NCBI RefSeq assembly: GCF_007954365.1
Contig: NZ_VOLO01000001.1
Coordinates: 682,001-746,000, forward strand
From: Frigoribacterium sp. ACAM 257
GTDB lineage: Bacteria > Actinomycetota > Actinomycetes > Actinomycetales > Microbacteriaceae
Length of the DNA: 64,000 nucleotides
Direction: 5' to 3'
In this document: positions 37,700 to 46,764 of the stretch, piece by piece
How positions within the stretch are numbered: position 1 is the first letter of the stretch
Layout: each line of letters starts with the position of its first letter
Translations under genes and position numbers: made by a program
Notes under the pieces: model-generated
Seen by the model: the letters and a program-made list of their open reading frames with translations, nothing else
Database searches by the model: none
What the model was told of the DNA's origin: nothing

Positions 37700-37705
37700 T
37701 AGGCT
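37700..37705 (+). promoter_or_regulatory. -10 box of dxr (leaderless)
   Basis: TAGGCT followed by a 6-nt spacer (GACCGC) and the ATG at 37712. No ribosome site precedes the start. Confidence 0.65.
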
Positions 37706-37711
37706 GACCGC

Positions 37712-38788
37712 ATGCGTCGCGTCATCCTCCTCGGCTCCACCGGCTCCATCGGCGTGCAGGCGCTCGACGTGGTCGCCGCCAATCCCGACCTGTTCACCGT
37801 CGTCGGGCTTTCGGCCGGCTCGAACGCCGCCCTGCTGGCCGAGCAGGCCGCCCGCTTCGGAGTCGAGCACACCGCGCTCGGCACCGACGAGTCGGTCGCC
37901 CTCGTCCGCGACGTCGAGGCCGACGTCGTCGTGAACGGCATCACCGGGAGCGTCGGCCTTGCGCCGACCCTCGCCGTGCTCGACTCGGGCGCCACCCTGG
38001 CCTTGGCCAACAAGGAGAGCCTGATCGTCGGCGGCGACCTCGTGCGCCAGCGCGCTCGTCCCGGCCAGATCGTGCCCGTCGACTCCGAGCACTCGGCCAT
38101 CGCCCAGGCGCTCCGGTCCGGCGACCGCGGCGAGGTCCGTCGTCTCGTGCTCACCGCCTCCGGCGGGCCCTTCCGCGGCCGGACGCGCGCCTCCCTCGCC
38201 GACGTCACCCCCGCCGAGGCCCTCGCGCACCCCACGTGGGACATGGGCCGGGTCGTCACGACCAACTCGTCGACCCTCGTCAACAAGGGGCTCGAAGTGA
38301 TCGAGGCGCACCTGCTCTTCGACGTCGACTACGACCACATCGACGTGACGGTGCACCCGCAGTCGATCGTGCACTCCATGGTCGAGTTCGTCGACGGCTC
38401 CACGATCGCCCAGGCGTCGCCGCCCGACATGCGGCTGCCGATCTCGCTCGGGATGGCCTGGCCCGACCGCGTCCCGGGCGTGGGCGTGCCGCTCGACTGG
38501 ACCACCGCCTCCACCTGGACCTTCGAGCCGCTCGACGACGAGGCCTTCCCCTCGGTGCTGCTCGCGAAGCAGGTCGGCCGGGCGGGCGCCACGTGGCCGG
38601 CCGTGTTCAACGCGGCCAACGAGCAGGCGGTGCACGCGTTCCACGACGGCAGGGTCGGCTACCTCGGCATCCTCGACACCGTGCGCGAGGTCGTCGACCG
38701 GCACACGGCCGGGCCGAGCACCCTCGAGGGCGTGCTCGAGGCCGAGCGCTGGGCCCGCGAGGCGGCCGACGCGCTCCTCGCCCGCTAG
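37712..38788 (+). CDS. dxr: 1-deoxy-D-xylulose 5-phosphate reductoisomerase
   Basis: A 358-residue NADPH enzyme making 2-C-methyl-D-erythritol 4-phosphate, the committed step of the non-mevalonate isoprenoid pathway. The N-terminal nucleotide loop is [15 protein letters not shown], then [11 protein letters not shown] near residue 101, [11 protein letters not shown] (metal and substrate binding) near 123 and TASGGPFRG near 148. ispG, a later enzyme of the same pathway, lies two genes on. A leaderless promoter abuts the ATG. Confidence 0.97.
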   Translation: MRRVILLGSTGSIGVQALDVVAANPDLFTVVGLSAGSNAALLAEQAARFGVEHTALGTDESVALVRDVEADVVVNGITGSVGLAPTLAVLDSGATLALANKESLIVGGDLVRQRARPGQIVPVDSEHSAIAQALRSGDRGEVRRLVLTASGGPFRGRTRASLADVTPAEALAHPTWDMGRVVTTNSSTLVNKGLEVIEAHLLFDVDYDHIDVTVHPQSIVHSMVEFVDGSTIAQASPPDMRLPISLGMAWPDRVPGVGVPLDWTTASTWTFEPLDDEAFPSVLLAKQVGRAGATWPAVFNAANEQAVHAFHDGRVGYLGILDTVREVVDRHTAGPSTLEGVLEAERWAREAADALLAR

Positions 38789-38904
38789 CGACGCCGGTCC
38801 GTCCCGCCGGGGCCGGGCACCCCTCCGAGTCGAGGAGGCGCGGGCACCGACCGCTCACAGCGTCGCCATGGCCGGCGCGGGGCCGGTTCCCCGTCTCGGA
38901 CGGC

Positions 38905-38910
38905 TACCCT
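38905..38910 (+). promoter_or_regulatory. -10 box of the site-2 protease gene (leaderless)
   Basis: TACCCT with a 6-nt spacer (TGCCCG) to GTG 38917. It supports this GTG as the start. Confidence 0.6.
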
Positions 38911-38916
38911 TGCCCG

Positions 38917-40248
38917 GTGGAAACCGTCCTGCTCTACCTGCTCGGCATCGTCGTGATCGTCATCGGGCTCGCCGTCTCGATCGCGCTGCACGAGATCGGG
39001 CACCTCGTGCCGGCGAAGAAGTTCGGCGTCAAGGTCGGGCAGTACATGATCGGCTTCGGGCCGACGATCTTCTCCCGCCGCCGGGGCGAGACCGAGTACG
39101 GCGTCAAGGCGCTGCCGCTCGGCGGCTACATCTCGATGTCGGGCATGTACCCGCCGGCACGCGACGGCCAGAAGGGCCGCACGGCGAGCACGGGCTTCTT
39201 CCAGACCCTGGTGCAGGACGCACGCACCGCGAGCGCCGACACAGTCGACCAGGGCGACGAGCACCGCACCTTCTACCGGCTGCCCGTCTACAAGCGGATC
39301 ATCATCATGCTCGGCGGCCCGACGATGAACCTGCTCATCGCGATCGTGCTCTTCACGATCCTGCTGTGCGGCTTCGGCACGGCCCAGTCGAGCACCACCG
39401 TGGGCCTCGTGAACCAGTGCGTGCTGCCCGCCGGGTCGACCGAGACCGAGTGCCCGGCCGACGCCACGGCGGCGCCTGCCTTCGCGGCCGGGATGGAGAA
39501 CGGCGACCGCATCGTGTCGATCGACGGCGTGGCGATGACCGACGGCGACCAGGTGACGAGCGCTTTCCGTGCCGCCCCCGACGAGGCGCTCAGCGTCGTC
39601 GTCGAGCGCGACGGCAGCGAACAGACGCTCGAGGTGACACCCGCGCTGTCCGCCCGCCAGGTGCTCGACTCGGCTGGCGTGCCCGTCGTCGGCGACGACG
39701 GCGCCCCGGTCACCCAGGAGGTCGGCTTCGTCGGCATCGGCTTCGCGACGGTGACGGTGCAGCAGCCGATCACGGCCGTGCTGCCGACCGTCGGCACGAA
39801 CATCGGCCACGTCGCGAACGTCATCGTGCACCTGCCGCAGCGCATGGTCGCCGTCGCCCAGGCCGCGTTCGGCGGGGGAGAGCGCGACGCCAACGGCCCC
39901 GTGAGCGTCGTCGGCGTCGGCCGGATGGCAGGCGAGGTGGTCAGCCTCGACACCGTGCCGTTCATCGACCGGGCCGCGTTCCTCGTGAGTCTGCTCGCCA
40001 GCCTCAACGTCGCCCTGTTCGTCTTCAACCTCGTGCCGCTGATGCCCCTGGACGGCGGCCACGTGGCCGGTGCGCTCATCGAGGCGATCCGTCGTGGATT
40101 CGCCAAGCTGTTCCGCCGCCCCGACCCCGGGCCCGTCGACACGGCGAAGGTCATCCCGCTCACCTTCGCGGTGGTGATCGTCCTGGGCGGCATGGGGCTG
40201 CTGCTCGCGTACGCCGACATCGTCAACCCGATCTCGCTGATCCGCTGA
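38917..40248 (+). CDS. rseP: Site-2 intramembrane metalloprotease (RseP/RIP, M50 family)
   Basis: A 443-residue membrane zinc protease that cuts single-span proteins such as anti-sigma factors inside the membrane. The zinc site HEIGH is near residue 24 in the first helix, the second metal motif LDGGHVAGA near residue 380, and a PDZ domain lies between ([17 protein letters not shown] near residue 190). Four hydrophobic helices are visible. dxr-rseP-ispG is the standard actinobacterial gene order. Confidence 0.95.
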   Translation: METVLLYLLGIVVIVIGLAVSIALHEIGHLVPAKKFGVKVGQYMIGFGPTIFSRRRGETEYGVKALPLGGYISMSGMYPPARDGQKGRTASTGFFQTLVQDARTASADTVDQGDEHRTFYRLPVYKRIIIMLGGPTMNLLIAIVLFTILLCGFGTAQSSTTVGLVNQCVLPAGSTETECPADATAAPAFAAGMENGDRIVSIDGVAMTDGDQVTSAFRAAPDEALSVVVERDGSEQTLEVTPALSARQVLDSAGVPVVGDDGAPVTQEVGFVGIGFATVTVQQPITAVLPTVGTNIGHVANVIVHLPQRMVAVAQAAFGGGERDANGPVSVVGVGRMAGEVVSLDTVPFIDRAAFLVSLLASLNVALFVFNLVPLMPLDGGHVAGALIEAIRRGFAKLFRRPDPGPVDTAKVIPLTFAVVIVLGGMGLLLAYADIVNPISLIR

Positions 40249-40275
40249 TCTGCTGAGCGTCCTCGGCCCCGGCAT

Positions 40276-40292
40276 CGTGCGCCCAGCGCACG
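40276..40292 (+). promoter_or_regulatory. Short perfect hairpin after the site-2 protease gene
   Basis: CGTGCGC (40276-40282) and GCGCACG (40286-40292) around CCA, 27 nt after the stop and just before the ispG promoter. There is no T-run; it may mark the transcript end or stabilise it. Confidence 0.5.
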
Positions 40293-40296
40293 GGTC

Positions 40297-40302
40297 TACG
40301 AT
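40297..40302 (+). promoter_or_regulatory. -10 box of ispG (leaderless)
   Basis: TACGAT with a 7-nt spacer to GTG 40310. A GAGGA inside the spacer is too close (1 nt) to act as a ribosome site for that start, which favours leaderless initiation. Confidence 0.6.
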
Positions 40303-40309
40303 CGAGGAC

Positions 40310-41458
40310 GTGCCTGCAGTCAATCTCGGAATGCCGAAGGTCCCCGAAACCCTTGCCCCGCGACGCAAGTCGCGGCAGATCAAGGTCGGCAAAGTCCTCG
40401 TCGGAGGCGACGCTCCCGTCAGCGTCCAGTCGATGACCACCACGCCCACCACCAACATCAACGCGACTCTCCAGCAGATCGCCGAGCTCACCGCCTCGGG
40501 CTGCGACATCGTCCGCGTCGCCGTCCCGAGCCGCGACGACGCCGAGACGCTGCCGATCATCGCGAAGAAGAGCCAGATCCCGGTCATCGCGGACATCCAC
40601 TTCCAGCCGAACTACGTGTTCCAGGCGATCGACGCCGGCTGCGCGGCCGTGCGCGTCAACCCCGGCAACATCCGCAAGTTCGACGACCAGGTCGGCAAGA
40701 TCGCCGCCGCGGCGAAGGCCGCCGGCGTGTCCATCCGCATCGGGGTCAACGCCGGCTCGCTCGAGCCCAGCCTGCTCCAGAAGTACGGCAAGGCCACGCC
40801 CGAGGCCCTCGTCGAGTCCGCGGTGTGGGAGGCGTCGCTCTTCGAGGAGCACGACTTCCACGACTTCAAGATCTCGGTCAAGCACAACGACCCGGTCATC
40901 ATGGTCAAGGCCTACCGCCAGCTCGCCGAGCGCGGCGACTGGCCCCTGCACCTCGGCGTCACCGAGGCGGGCCCCGAGTTCCAGGGCACGATCAAGTCGG
41001 CCACGGCCTTCGGCATCCTCCTCGGCGAGGGCATCGGCGACACCATCCGCGTGAGCCTCAGCGCTCCTCCCGCGCAGGAGGTCAAGGTGGGCCTCCAGAT
41101 CCTCCAGTCGCTGAACCTGCGCGAGCGCAAGCTCGAGATCGTCAGCTGCCCCAGCTGCGGTCGCGCACAGGTCGACGTCTACAAGCTCGCCAACGACGTC
41201 ACCGACGGCCTCGAGGGGATGACGGTCCCGCTCCGCGTCGCGGTCATGGGCTGCGTCGTCAACGGCCCGGGCGAGGCTCGCGAGGCCGACCTCGGCGTCG
41301 CGTCCGGCAACGGCAAGGGCCAGATCTTCGTCAAGGGCGAGGTCATCAAGACCGTGCCCGAGTCCGAGATCGTCCAGACCCTCATCGACGAGGCCAACCG
41401 CCTGGCGGCCGAGATGCCCCCGGGCGAGGTCGGCTCGCCGCAGGTCCTGACGGTCTAG
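40310..41458 (+). CDS. ispG: 4-hydroxy-3-methylbut-2-enyl diphosphate synthase
   Basis: A 382-residue iron-sulfur enzyme making HMBPP, the penultimate step of the non-mevalonate pathway. TIM-barrel motifs [11 protein letters not shown] (near 77) and [13 protein letters not shown] (near 106) are present; the [4Fe-4S] ligands are in [11 protein letters not shown] (two Cys near 278) and [11 protein letters not shown] (third Cys near 312). The protein starts [13 protein letters not shown]. An in-frame upstream start at 40277 lacks support; the -10 box at 40297 points to GTG 40310. Confidence 0.96.
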   Translation: MPAVNLGMPKVPETLAPRRKSRQIKVGKVLVGGDAPVSVQSMTTTPTTNINATLQQIAELTASGCDIVRVAVPSRDDAETLPIIAKKSQIPVIADIHFQPNYVFQAIDAGCAAVRVNPGNIRKFDDQVGKIAAAAKAAGVSIRIGVNAGSLEPSLLQKYGKATPEALVESAVWEASLFEEHDFHDFKISVKHNDPVIMVKAYRQLAERGDWPLHLGVTEAGPEFQGTIKSATAFGILLGEGIGDTIRVSLSAPPAQEVKVGLQILQSLNLRERKLEIVSCPSCGRAQVDVYKLANDVTDGLEGMTVPLRVAVMGCVVNGPGEAREADLGVASGNGKGQIFVKGEVIKTVPESEIVQTLIDEANRLAAEMPPGEVGSPQVLTV

Positions 41459-41507
41459 TCACGCGCGCCGCCCGGCCCGCAGCTCACTGCACCGGGAAAA
41501 GTGCACT

Positions 41508-41567
41508 GCACCGCGTTTCGTGCACTGCACCGTATCCGGACCCGGTGCAGTGCACGAAACGCGGTGC
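41508..41567 (+). repeat. Large perfect inverted repeat after ispG
   Basis: Two perfect 25-base arms, 41508-41532 and 41543-41567, face each other across a 10-base spacer. The left arm starts GCACCGCGTTTC and ends CACTGCACCG. A further ACTGCACCG lies just upstream at about 41487. There is no T-run. A stem of this length in a short intergenic region could act as a bidirectional transcript end, a REP-like element, or a protein-binding palindrome. Confidence 0.85.
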
Positions 41568-41697
41568 GATGTCGCACGGCGAGGCGGCGACGGAGAGTCG
41601 GCTGAGGCGAGTCGGCGGCGGCCAGCTGTCGCGAGACAGCGGCCCCGGCCGCGAGGCCTGCCCCCGGTCTGCGCCACGTCGCCTGCATCCCCGGGTC

Positions 41698-41808
41698 TCG
41701 CCGCACCTCCTCGAATCCAGGAGGTGCGGGTCGAGCAATCCTGATCCGTGCACGATTCAGGAGCCCGAGTCCTGCGCAACCGCAACTCAGGACTCAGAGT
41801 CCTGAATG
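41698..41808 (+). repeat. Intergenic ~110-bp repeat, copy A
   Basis: This copy opens with a perfect hairpin, CCGCACCTCCT (41701-41711) with AGGAGGTGCGG (41719-41729), and ends with the palindrome TCAGGACTC-A-GAGTCCTGA (41787-41805). Copy B at 41850-41959 has the same order of elements. There is no open frame of note. Confidence 0.85.
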
Positions 41809-41849
41809 GGAGGGCACCGAGCGCGTGCCGTGCGATGCCCTCGTGTCGT

Positions 41850-41959
41850 TCGCCGCACCTCCTCGAGCTCAGGAGGCGCGGGTCGGGATGTCCTGACCCG
41901 TGCACGCATCAGGAGCGCGAGTCCTGAGCAACCGCATTCAGGACTCGGAGTCCTGAATG
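41850..41959 (+). repeat. Intergenic ~110-bp repeat, copy B
   Basis: Direct repeat of copy A with scattered substitutions. Its first hairpin has one mismatch (CCGCACCTCCT with AGGAGGCGCGG, 41853-41881), while its second is longer than in copy A: 13-base arms 41934-41946 and 41948-41960. Changes that keep or lengthen the stems suggest the folded form matters. Confidence 0.85.
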
Positions 41960-42001
41960 CGGCGGTCGGCCCACGCCGGTGTGTCGCCGTGTGACGCGCC
42001 G

Positions 42002-42033
42002 ATTGTGACCCGGTCCGCCTCTCCGGTCACGAT
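42002..42033 (+). promoter_or_regulatory. Hairpin upstream of metQ
   Basis: ATTGTGACC (42002-42010) can pair with GGTCACGAT (42025-42033), with one G-T pair. It lies about 70 nt before the metQ ATG. I see no match to SAM riboswitch classes. It might be a repressor site or leader stem for the methionine importer. Confidence 0.45.
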
Positions 42034-42104
42034 GGAGGGACGCACGGTCGTGGTGCCGGCACCAGCAGCCGGCGACGTGCGCAGCACCGTCTGAGAGGAA
42101 CGTC

Positions 42105-43022
42105 ATGTCCGAGGCAACACCCCTGATCGAGGCCCCGAAGAAGAAGCGCGGACGCCTGGTCGCCCTCGTCGTCGCGGTCGTCGTCGTGCTCGCCGCCGTG
42201 GGCGTCGGCATCGCCGTCGCGAACCGGGGAGGGGACGCCGTGCGGATCGGCGTGGTCGGCGCGAGCGACCCGTACTGGGCGACGTTCACGCAGGCAGCCG
42301 CCGACGAGGGCATCGACGTCGAGATCGTCGACTTCGCCAACTACGAGCAGCCGAACCCGGCGCTGACCGAGGGCGAGCTCGACCTCAACCAGTTCCAGCA
42401 CATCGTCTACCTCGCTCAGTACGACGTGTCGGCCGACGCCGACCTCGTGCCGATCGGGTCGACGGCCATCTACCCGCTGCCCCTCTACTCTCAGGAGCAC
42501 ACCTCGCTCGGCCAGTTCAGCAAGGGCGACACGGTCGCCGTGCCCGACGACGCGAGCAACCTCGCCCGTTCGCTGCTCGTCCTGCAGTCCAACGGCCTGA
42601 TCGAGCTGAAGGACGGCGGGGACGTCTTCTCCGGCCTCGACGACATCGACACCGAGGCCTCGACGGTCACGGTCTCGCCCGTCGCCGCCGACCTGGCCGC
42701 GACGTCGCTGCCCGACTTCGACGGGGCGATCATCAACAACGAGTACGCGACCAAGGCGGGCCTCTCGCCCGACTCGATCATCGCGACCGACGACCCGTCC
42801 GACCCTGCCTCGCTGCCGTACGTCAACGTCTTCGCGACCCGCGAGGGCGACGCGGACAACGAGACCTACCAGAAGCTCGTCCAGATCTACCAGGACACGA
42901 AGTCCGTGACGGACGGCGTGGTCGAGAACTCCGGCGGCACGGCGCTCGTCACGAAGGTGCCCGTCGCCGACCTGCGCGAGTCGCTGGACCAGACCAAGGA
43001 GCTCGTGGAGCAGAACGGCTGA
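42105..43022 (+). CDS. metQ: Methionine ABC importer, substrate-binding protein (NlpA/MetQ family)
   Basis: A 305-residue protein of the MetQ family (VRIGVVGASDPYWATF, then ANYEQPNPALTEGELDLNQF near residue 82 and AIINNEYATKAGL near 206). It should bind methionine outside the membrane and hand it to MetI-MetN. Unlike most MetQ proteins it has no lipobox cysteine: the N-terminus is basic (PKKKRGR) followed by a helix (LVALVVAVVVVLAAVGVGIA), so it is probably held by an uncleaved membrane anchor. GAGAGGA precedes the ATG. Confidence 0.9.
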   Translation: MSEATPLIEAPKKKRGRLVALVVAVVVVLAAVGVGIAVANRGGDAVRIGVVGASDPYWATFTQAAADEGIDVEIVDFANYEQPNPALTEGELDLNQFQHIVYLAQYDVSADADLVPIGSTAIYPLPLYSQEHTSLGQFSKGDTVAVPDDASNLARSLLVLQSNGLIELKDGGDVFSGLDDIDTEASTVTVSPVAADLAATSLPDFDGAIINNEYATKAGLSPDSIIATDDPSDPASLPYVNVFATREGDADNETYQKLVQIYQDTKSVTDGVVENSGGTALVTKVPVADLRESLDQTKELVEQNG

Positions 43023-43038
43023 CGCCGCCTGCCCCGCC

Positions 43039-43079
43039 GGGCCCGACCCGCTCGCCACGACGGCGCGCGGGTCGGGCCC
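43039..43079 (+). promoter_or_regulatory. Strong hairpin between metQ and metN
   Basis: Perfect 13-base arms GGGCCCGACCCGC (43039-43051) and GCGGGTCGGGCCC (43067-43079), spacer 15 bases. The lack of a T-run suggests partial termination or 3'-end protection, which would give more binding protein than transporter. Confidence 0.75.
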
Positions 43080-43101
43080 TTCCGACCGTGACGAGGAGAC
43101 C

Positions 43102-44151
43102 ATGCCCGCCATCACCCTGACCGACGTCGTCAAGACCTATCCGCCCCGAGAGAAGGGCGCCGCTCCGCTGACGGCGGTCGACGGCGTCAGCCTCGAGATC
43201 GCCGACGGCGAGATCTTCGGGATCATCGGCTACTCCGGCGCCGGCAAGAGCACGTTGGTGCGGCTGATCAACGCCCTGGAGCCGACCACGAGCGGTCGGA
43301 TCGAGATCGACGGGCGACCCGTGACGGGGCTGCGCGAACGCGAGCTGCGGGGGGTGCGCGCCGGCATCGGGATGATCTTCCAGCAGTTCAACCTGTTCTC
43401 GTCGAAGACGGTGTGGGGCAACGTCGAGTTCCCCCTCAAGGCAGCCGGCGTGCCCAAGTCCGAGCACCAGCGACGCATCAGCGAGCTGCTGCACTTCGTC
43501 GGGCTGGCCGACAAGGCCCACGCCCGTCCGGACCAGCTGTCGGGCGGGCAGAAGCAGCGCGTCGGGATCGCCCGCGCGCTCGCGACGTCCCCCGGCGTGC
43601 TGCTCGCCGACGAGGCCACCAGCGCGCTCGATCCCGAGACCACGCAGGAGGTGCTGGCCCTGCTCCGGCGGGTCAACGCCGAGCTGGGCATCACCATCGT
43701 CGTCATCACGCACGAGATGGACGTCATCAAGTCGATCGCCGACCGCGTCGCGGTGATGGACCGGGGCCGGGTCGTCGAGATAGGGCGCACCTTCGAGGTG
43801 TTCTCCGCCCCGCGCGAGGCGTCGACCCGGCGCTTCGTCTCCACCGTCGTCGCGGGCTCGCCGCAGGGCGACGACCTCGCGGCGCTCCGTCGACGCCACG
43901 AGGGCCGCCTCGTGACGGTCCGCGTCTCCGAGGGCGGGGTCGACCAGCAGCAGGTCTTCGGCGTGCTGGCCCGCCACGGCGTCCGCTTCGAGATCGTGTT
44001 CGGGGGCATCGACGAGATCGGCGGTCGCACCTTCGGCACCCTGACCCTCGCGCTCACGGGTGCGGACGCCGACGTCTCGGCCGCCGTCGCCGAGCTCGGC
44101 GACGCCGCCGCCGAGCTCCCCGCCACGACCCAGGACGCGGAGGCGCGCTGA
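43102..44151 (+). CDS. metN: Methionine ABC importer, ATPase
   Basis: A 349-residue ABC ATPase: Walker A GYSGAGKSTLVRLINAL near residue 43, signature LSGGQKQRVGIARAL near 147, Walker B VLLADEATSALDPET near 166 and the H-loop in VVITHEMDVI near 200. The C-terminal ~90 residues (RFEIVFGGIDEIGGRTFG) form the NIL regulatory domain that binds methionine and shuts transport down. GAGGAGACC precedes the ATG. metI follows 2 bp later. Confidence 0.96.
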   Translation: MPAITLTDVVKTYPPREKGAAPLTAVDGVSLEIADGEIFGIIGYSGAGKSTLVRLINALEPTTSGRIEIDGRPVTGLRERELRGVRAGIGMIFQQFNLFSSKTVWGNVEFPLKAAGVPKSEHQRRISELLHFVGLADKAHARPDQLSGGQKQRVGIARALATSPGVLLADEATSALDPETTQEVLALLRRVNAELGITIVVITHEMDVIKSIADRVAVMDRGRVVEIGRTFEVFSAPREASTRRFVSTVVAGSPQGDDLAALRRRHEGRLVTVRVSEGGVDQQQVFGVLARHGVRFEIVFGGIDEIGGRTFGTLTLALTGADADVSAAVAELGDAAAELPATTQDAEAR

Positions 44152-44153
44152 CC

Positions 44154-44813
44154 ATGGAATCCCTCATCGACCTGCAGCCCCAGCTGTGGAAGGCCGCCTA
44201 CGAGACGGTCTACATCGTCGCCCTGACCCTGCTCTTCGGCGGGCTCGGCGGGCTCCTCCTCGGGCTCGCCCTCTACCTCACTCGCGAGGGCGCCCTCTTC
44301 GCGAACCGCGTCGTCTTCGGCGTGCTCAACGTGGTCGTCAACGTGTTCCGGCCCATCCCGTTCATCATCTTCCTCGCGGCCGCGCAGCCCCTCGCCCGCG
44401 CCGTCGTGGGCACCGGGGTCGGCAACACGGCCATCATCTTCACGCTCTCCCTGGCGGCCTCGTTCGCCATCTCGAGGATCGTCGAGCAGAACCTGCTCAC
44501 CGTGCAGCCGGGCGTCGTCGAGGCGGCCAGGGCGGCCGGTGCCGGGCCGTTCCGGATCATCGGCAGCATCGTGCTGCCCGAGGCGCTCGGCCCGCTGATC
44601 CTCGGCTACACGTTCATCTTCGTCGCGCTCGTGGACATGTCGGCGGTCGCCGGCTACGTCGGCGGCGGCGGGCTGGGCGCCTTCGCCCTGCTCTACGGCT
44701 ACCGGCAGTTCGACCCCGTGGTCACGTGGGGCGCGGTGCTGCTCATCATCGTGCTGGTGCAGCTCGTCCAGTTCCTGGGCAACCACCTCGCGAGGAGGGC
44801 GCTCCGGCGGTGA
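44154..44813 (+). CDS. metI: Methionine ABC importer, permease
   Basis: A 219-residue permease with five hydrophobic segments and the coupling motif EAARAAGAGPFRIIGSIVLPEA (shown in two parts: EAARAAGAG and IIGSIVLPEA) near residue 122 that contacts MetN. It begins MESLIDLQPQLWKAAYETVY, typical of MetI. The ATG lies 2 bp after metN. The metQ-metN-metI order is complete, so this is a full importer. Confidence 0.95.
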   Translation: MESLIDLQPQLWKAAYETVYIVALTLLFGGLGGLLLGLALYLTREGALFANRVVFGVLNVVVNVFRPIPFIIFLAAAQPLARAVVGTGVGNTAIIFTLSLAASFAISRIVEQNLLTVQPGVVEAARAAGAGPFRIIGSIVLPEALGPLILGYTFIFVALVDMSAVAGYVGGGGLGAFALLYGYRQFDPVVTWGAVLLIIVLVQLVQFLGNHLARRALRR

Positions 44814-44829
44814 CGTCGGACGCCTCGGT

Positions 44830-44835
44830 TACAGT
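44830..44835 (+). promoter_or_regulatory. -10 box of the second moxR operon (leaderless)
   Basis: TACAGT with a 7-nt spacer to GTG 44843. This favours 44843 over the in-frame GTG at 44810, which would overlap metI. Confidence 0.65.
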
Positions 44836-44842
44836 GGGCCGC

Positions 44843-45877
44843 GTGACCGACACCTCGACGACGCCTCCGCCTCCCGCCGCGGTCGGCACCCCGATCAGCC
44901 CCGCCGACCTCGAGCGGGCGGCCAGCGTCGTCGGTGCCGTGTCGCACGCGTTCTCGCGCAAGGTGGTGGGTCAGACGGGCCTCCGCGACACGCTGCTGAT
45001 CGCTCTCATCACCGGCGGCCACGTGCTTCTCGAGAGCGTCCCCGGGCTGGCCAAGACGACCGCGGCGGCGACGCTCGCGCAGTCCGTCGAGGCGAGCTTC
45101 ACCCGCATCCAGTGCACGCCCGACCTGCTGCCGAGCGACATCACCGGCACCCAGATCTACGACGCCCAGAAGTCGACCTTCGTCACGCAGCTCGGCCCGG
45201 TGCACTCGAACTTCGTGCTGCTCGACGAGATCAACCGCTCGAGCGCGAAGACCCAGAGCGCGATGCTCGAGGCGATGCAAGAGCGACAGACGAGCATCGG
45301 CGGCACCGTGTACCCGCTGCCGCGGCCGTTCCTCGTGCTCGCCACACAGAACCCGATCGAGCAAGAGGGCACGTACCAGCTGCCCGAGGCACAGCTCGAC
45401 CGGTTCCTCCTCAAAGAGGTGCTCGACTACCCGTCTCCCGCCGAGGAGGCCGAGGTCATCCGGCGCATCGAGGCCGGCGTCTACGACGAGCAGCAGGTCG
45501 ACGCCCCCACGGGCGTGTCGCTCGACGACGTGGTGTGGCTGCAAGAGCTGGCCAAGCGCGTCTACGTCGACGCGTCGATCGTCAACTACATCGTGCAGCT
45601 GATCTACGTGACGCGGCACCCGCAGCAGTACGTCCCCGGCAGCCTGGCCGACTACGTCCAGTTCGGCGCGAGCCCGCGGGCGAGCATCGCCTTCATGCAG
45701 GCCGCGCGCGCCCTGGCCCTGCTGCACGGTCGCGACTACGTCATCCCGGAGGACGTGAAGCACCTCCGGCACGGTGTGCTCCGTCACCGCATCATCCTGG
45801 GCTACGAGGCGACGGCGGACGACGTGGCCCCCGAGACGATCATCGACGCCGTCTTCGCCTCCGTGCAGACTCCCTGA
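44843..45877 (+). CDS. MoxR-family AAA+ ATPase (second copy)
   Basis: A 344-residue ATPase. Walker A has the MoxR variant ESVPGLAKTTAAATL (near residue 62), then LLDEINRSSAKTQSAMLEAM (Walker B, near 127) and LATQNPIEQEGTYQLPEAQL (near 167). The lid domain with FGASPRASIAFMQAARALAL follows. It is the first gene of a Bat-like operon with DUF58 and two VWA proteins; in such operons MoxR is thought to work as a chaperone on VWA-associated complexes. The first copy at 26616 is only a distant relative in sequence. Confidence 0.94.
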   Translation: MTDTSTTPPPPAAVGTPISPADLERAASVVGAVSHAFSRKVVGQTGLRDTLLIALITGGHVLLESVPGLAKTTAAATLAQSVEASFTRIQCTPDLLPSDITGTQIYDAQKSTFVTQLGPVHSNFVLLDEINRSSAKTQSAMLEAMQERQTSIGGTVYPLPRPFLVLATQNPIEQEGTYQLPEAQLDRFLLKEVLDYPSPAEEAEVIRRIEAGVYDEQQVDAPTGVSLDDVVWLQELAKRVYVDASIVNYIVQLIYVTRHPQQYVPGSLADYVQFGASPRASIAFMQAARALALLHGRDYVIPEDVKHLRHGVLRHRIILGYEATADDVAPETIIDAVFASVQTP

Positions 45878-45882
45878 CGACC

Positions 45883-46764
45883 GTGGCGAGCCTCCTCCTC
45901 AGGGTGCGCACGAAGATGTCCCTGTTCGCGCACCGCCGCACCCTCGACCTGCTCGAGGGCGGCTGGGCGTCCGTCCACCACGGGCGCAGCCACGACTTCG
46001 ACGACCTCAGGGCCTACGTGCCCGGCGACGAGGTGAAGGACATCGACTGGAAGGCCACCGCGCGTCACGGCGAGCCGCTGGTGAAGCGCTACGTCGCCAG
46101 CAGGAGGCGCTCGCTCGTCCTCGTCGTCGACACCGGTCGCAACATGGCCGCGACGGCGGCCAGCGGCGAGACCAAGAAGGAGATCGCGATCATGGCGGCC
46201 GGCGCGCTGGGCTACATCGCGTCGCGGCACGGCGACGTCGTCGCCCTCGTCGCCGGCGACGAGGGCGGAACCGTCGCCCTGCCTGCCGGCGCCACCGAGG
46301 CGCATCTCGAGCGCCTCCTCCGCCAGGTCGACCGTCGGGTCTCGCTCGACGCCCCTCGGAGCGACCTCCGGGCGGTCCTCGACTGGGTCGCCCGGGGAGT
46401 CCGGCGCCGGTCGATCCTCGTCGTGGTGACCGACGACGTCGTCGTCGACGCCGAGCTGGTGCGTCTGCTCCGGCGGCTCAGGGCACAGCACGAGATCGTC
46501 TGGGTCACGGTGGGCGACGCCGACCTCATGACGAGGTCGGGCCACGCGCGGGACGTGTACGACGTGCAGGAGGTGACGGCTCTCCCGGCGTACCTGCGCG
46601 AGAACGCGGCGCTGCGACGCGCCTTCGACGAGTCGTCGGAGCAGCGTGCGGACGACGCGGGCCGCCAGCTGCAGGCGCTGGGCATCAGCAGCCAGAGGCT
46701 GCCGAGCCAGGCTGCCGTGGTCCCGGGGCTCTTCACGCTGATGGAGAAGCACCGCCGTGCTTGA
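45883..46764 (+). CDS. DUF58-domain protein (second copy)
   Basis: A 293-residue soluble DUF58 protein with HHGRSHDFDDLRAYVPGDEV near residue 36 and IDWKATARHGEPLVKRYV following, then a VWA-like fold (LVLVVDTGRNMAAT near 82). It has no membrane segment, unlike the copy at 27584. The start GTG 45883 lies 5 bp after moxR; the 3' end overlaps the next gene by 8 bp. Confidence 0.92.
   Translation: MASLLLRVRTKMSLFAHRRTLDLLEGGWASVHHGRSHDFDDLRAYVPGDEVKDIDWKATARHGEPLVKRYVASRRRSLVLVVDTGRNMAATAASGETKKEIAIMAAGALGYIASRHGDVVALVAGDEGGTVALPAGATEAHLERLLRQVDRRVSLDAPRSDLRAVLDWVARGVRRRSILVVVTDDVVVDAELVRLLRRLRAQHEIVWVTVGDADLMTRSGHARDVYDVQEVTALPAYLRENAALRRAFDESSEQRADDAGRQLQALGISSQRLPSQAAVVPGLFTLMEKHRRA

Noticed and set aside
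41486-41567. Three spaced ACTGCACCG words that might suggest a CRISPR array
   Set aside because: Repeats are only 9-13 bases, irregularly spaced, part of a large inverted repeat, and no cas gene is present.
41520-41994. Short open frames in the ispG-metQ gap
   Set aside because: They cross the inverted repeats on both strands, lack ribosome sites and have no recognisable protein content.
42000-42104. SAM riboswitch upstream of the methionine importer
   Set aside because: A hairpin exists, but I could not find the conserved core or the multi-stem layout of SAM-I, SAM-II or SAM-IV classes.
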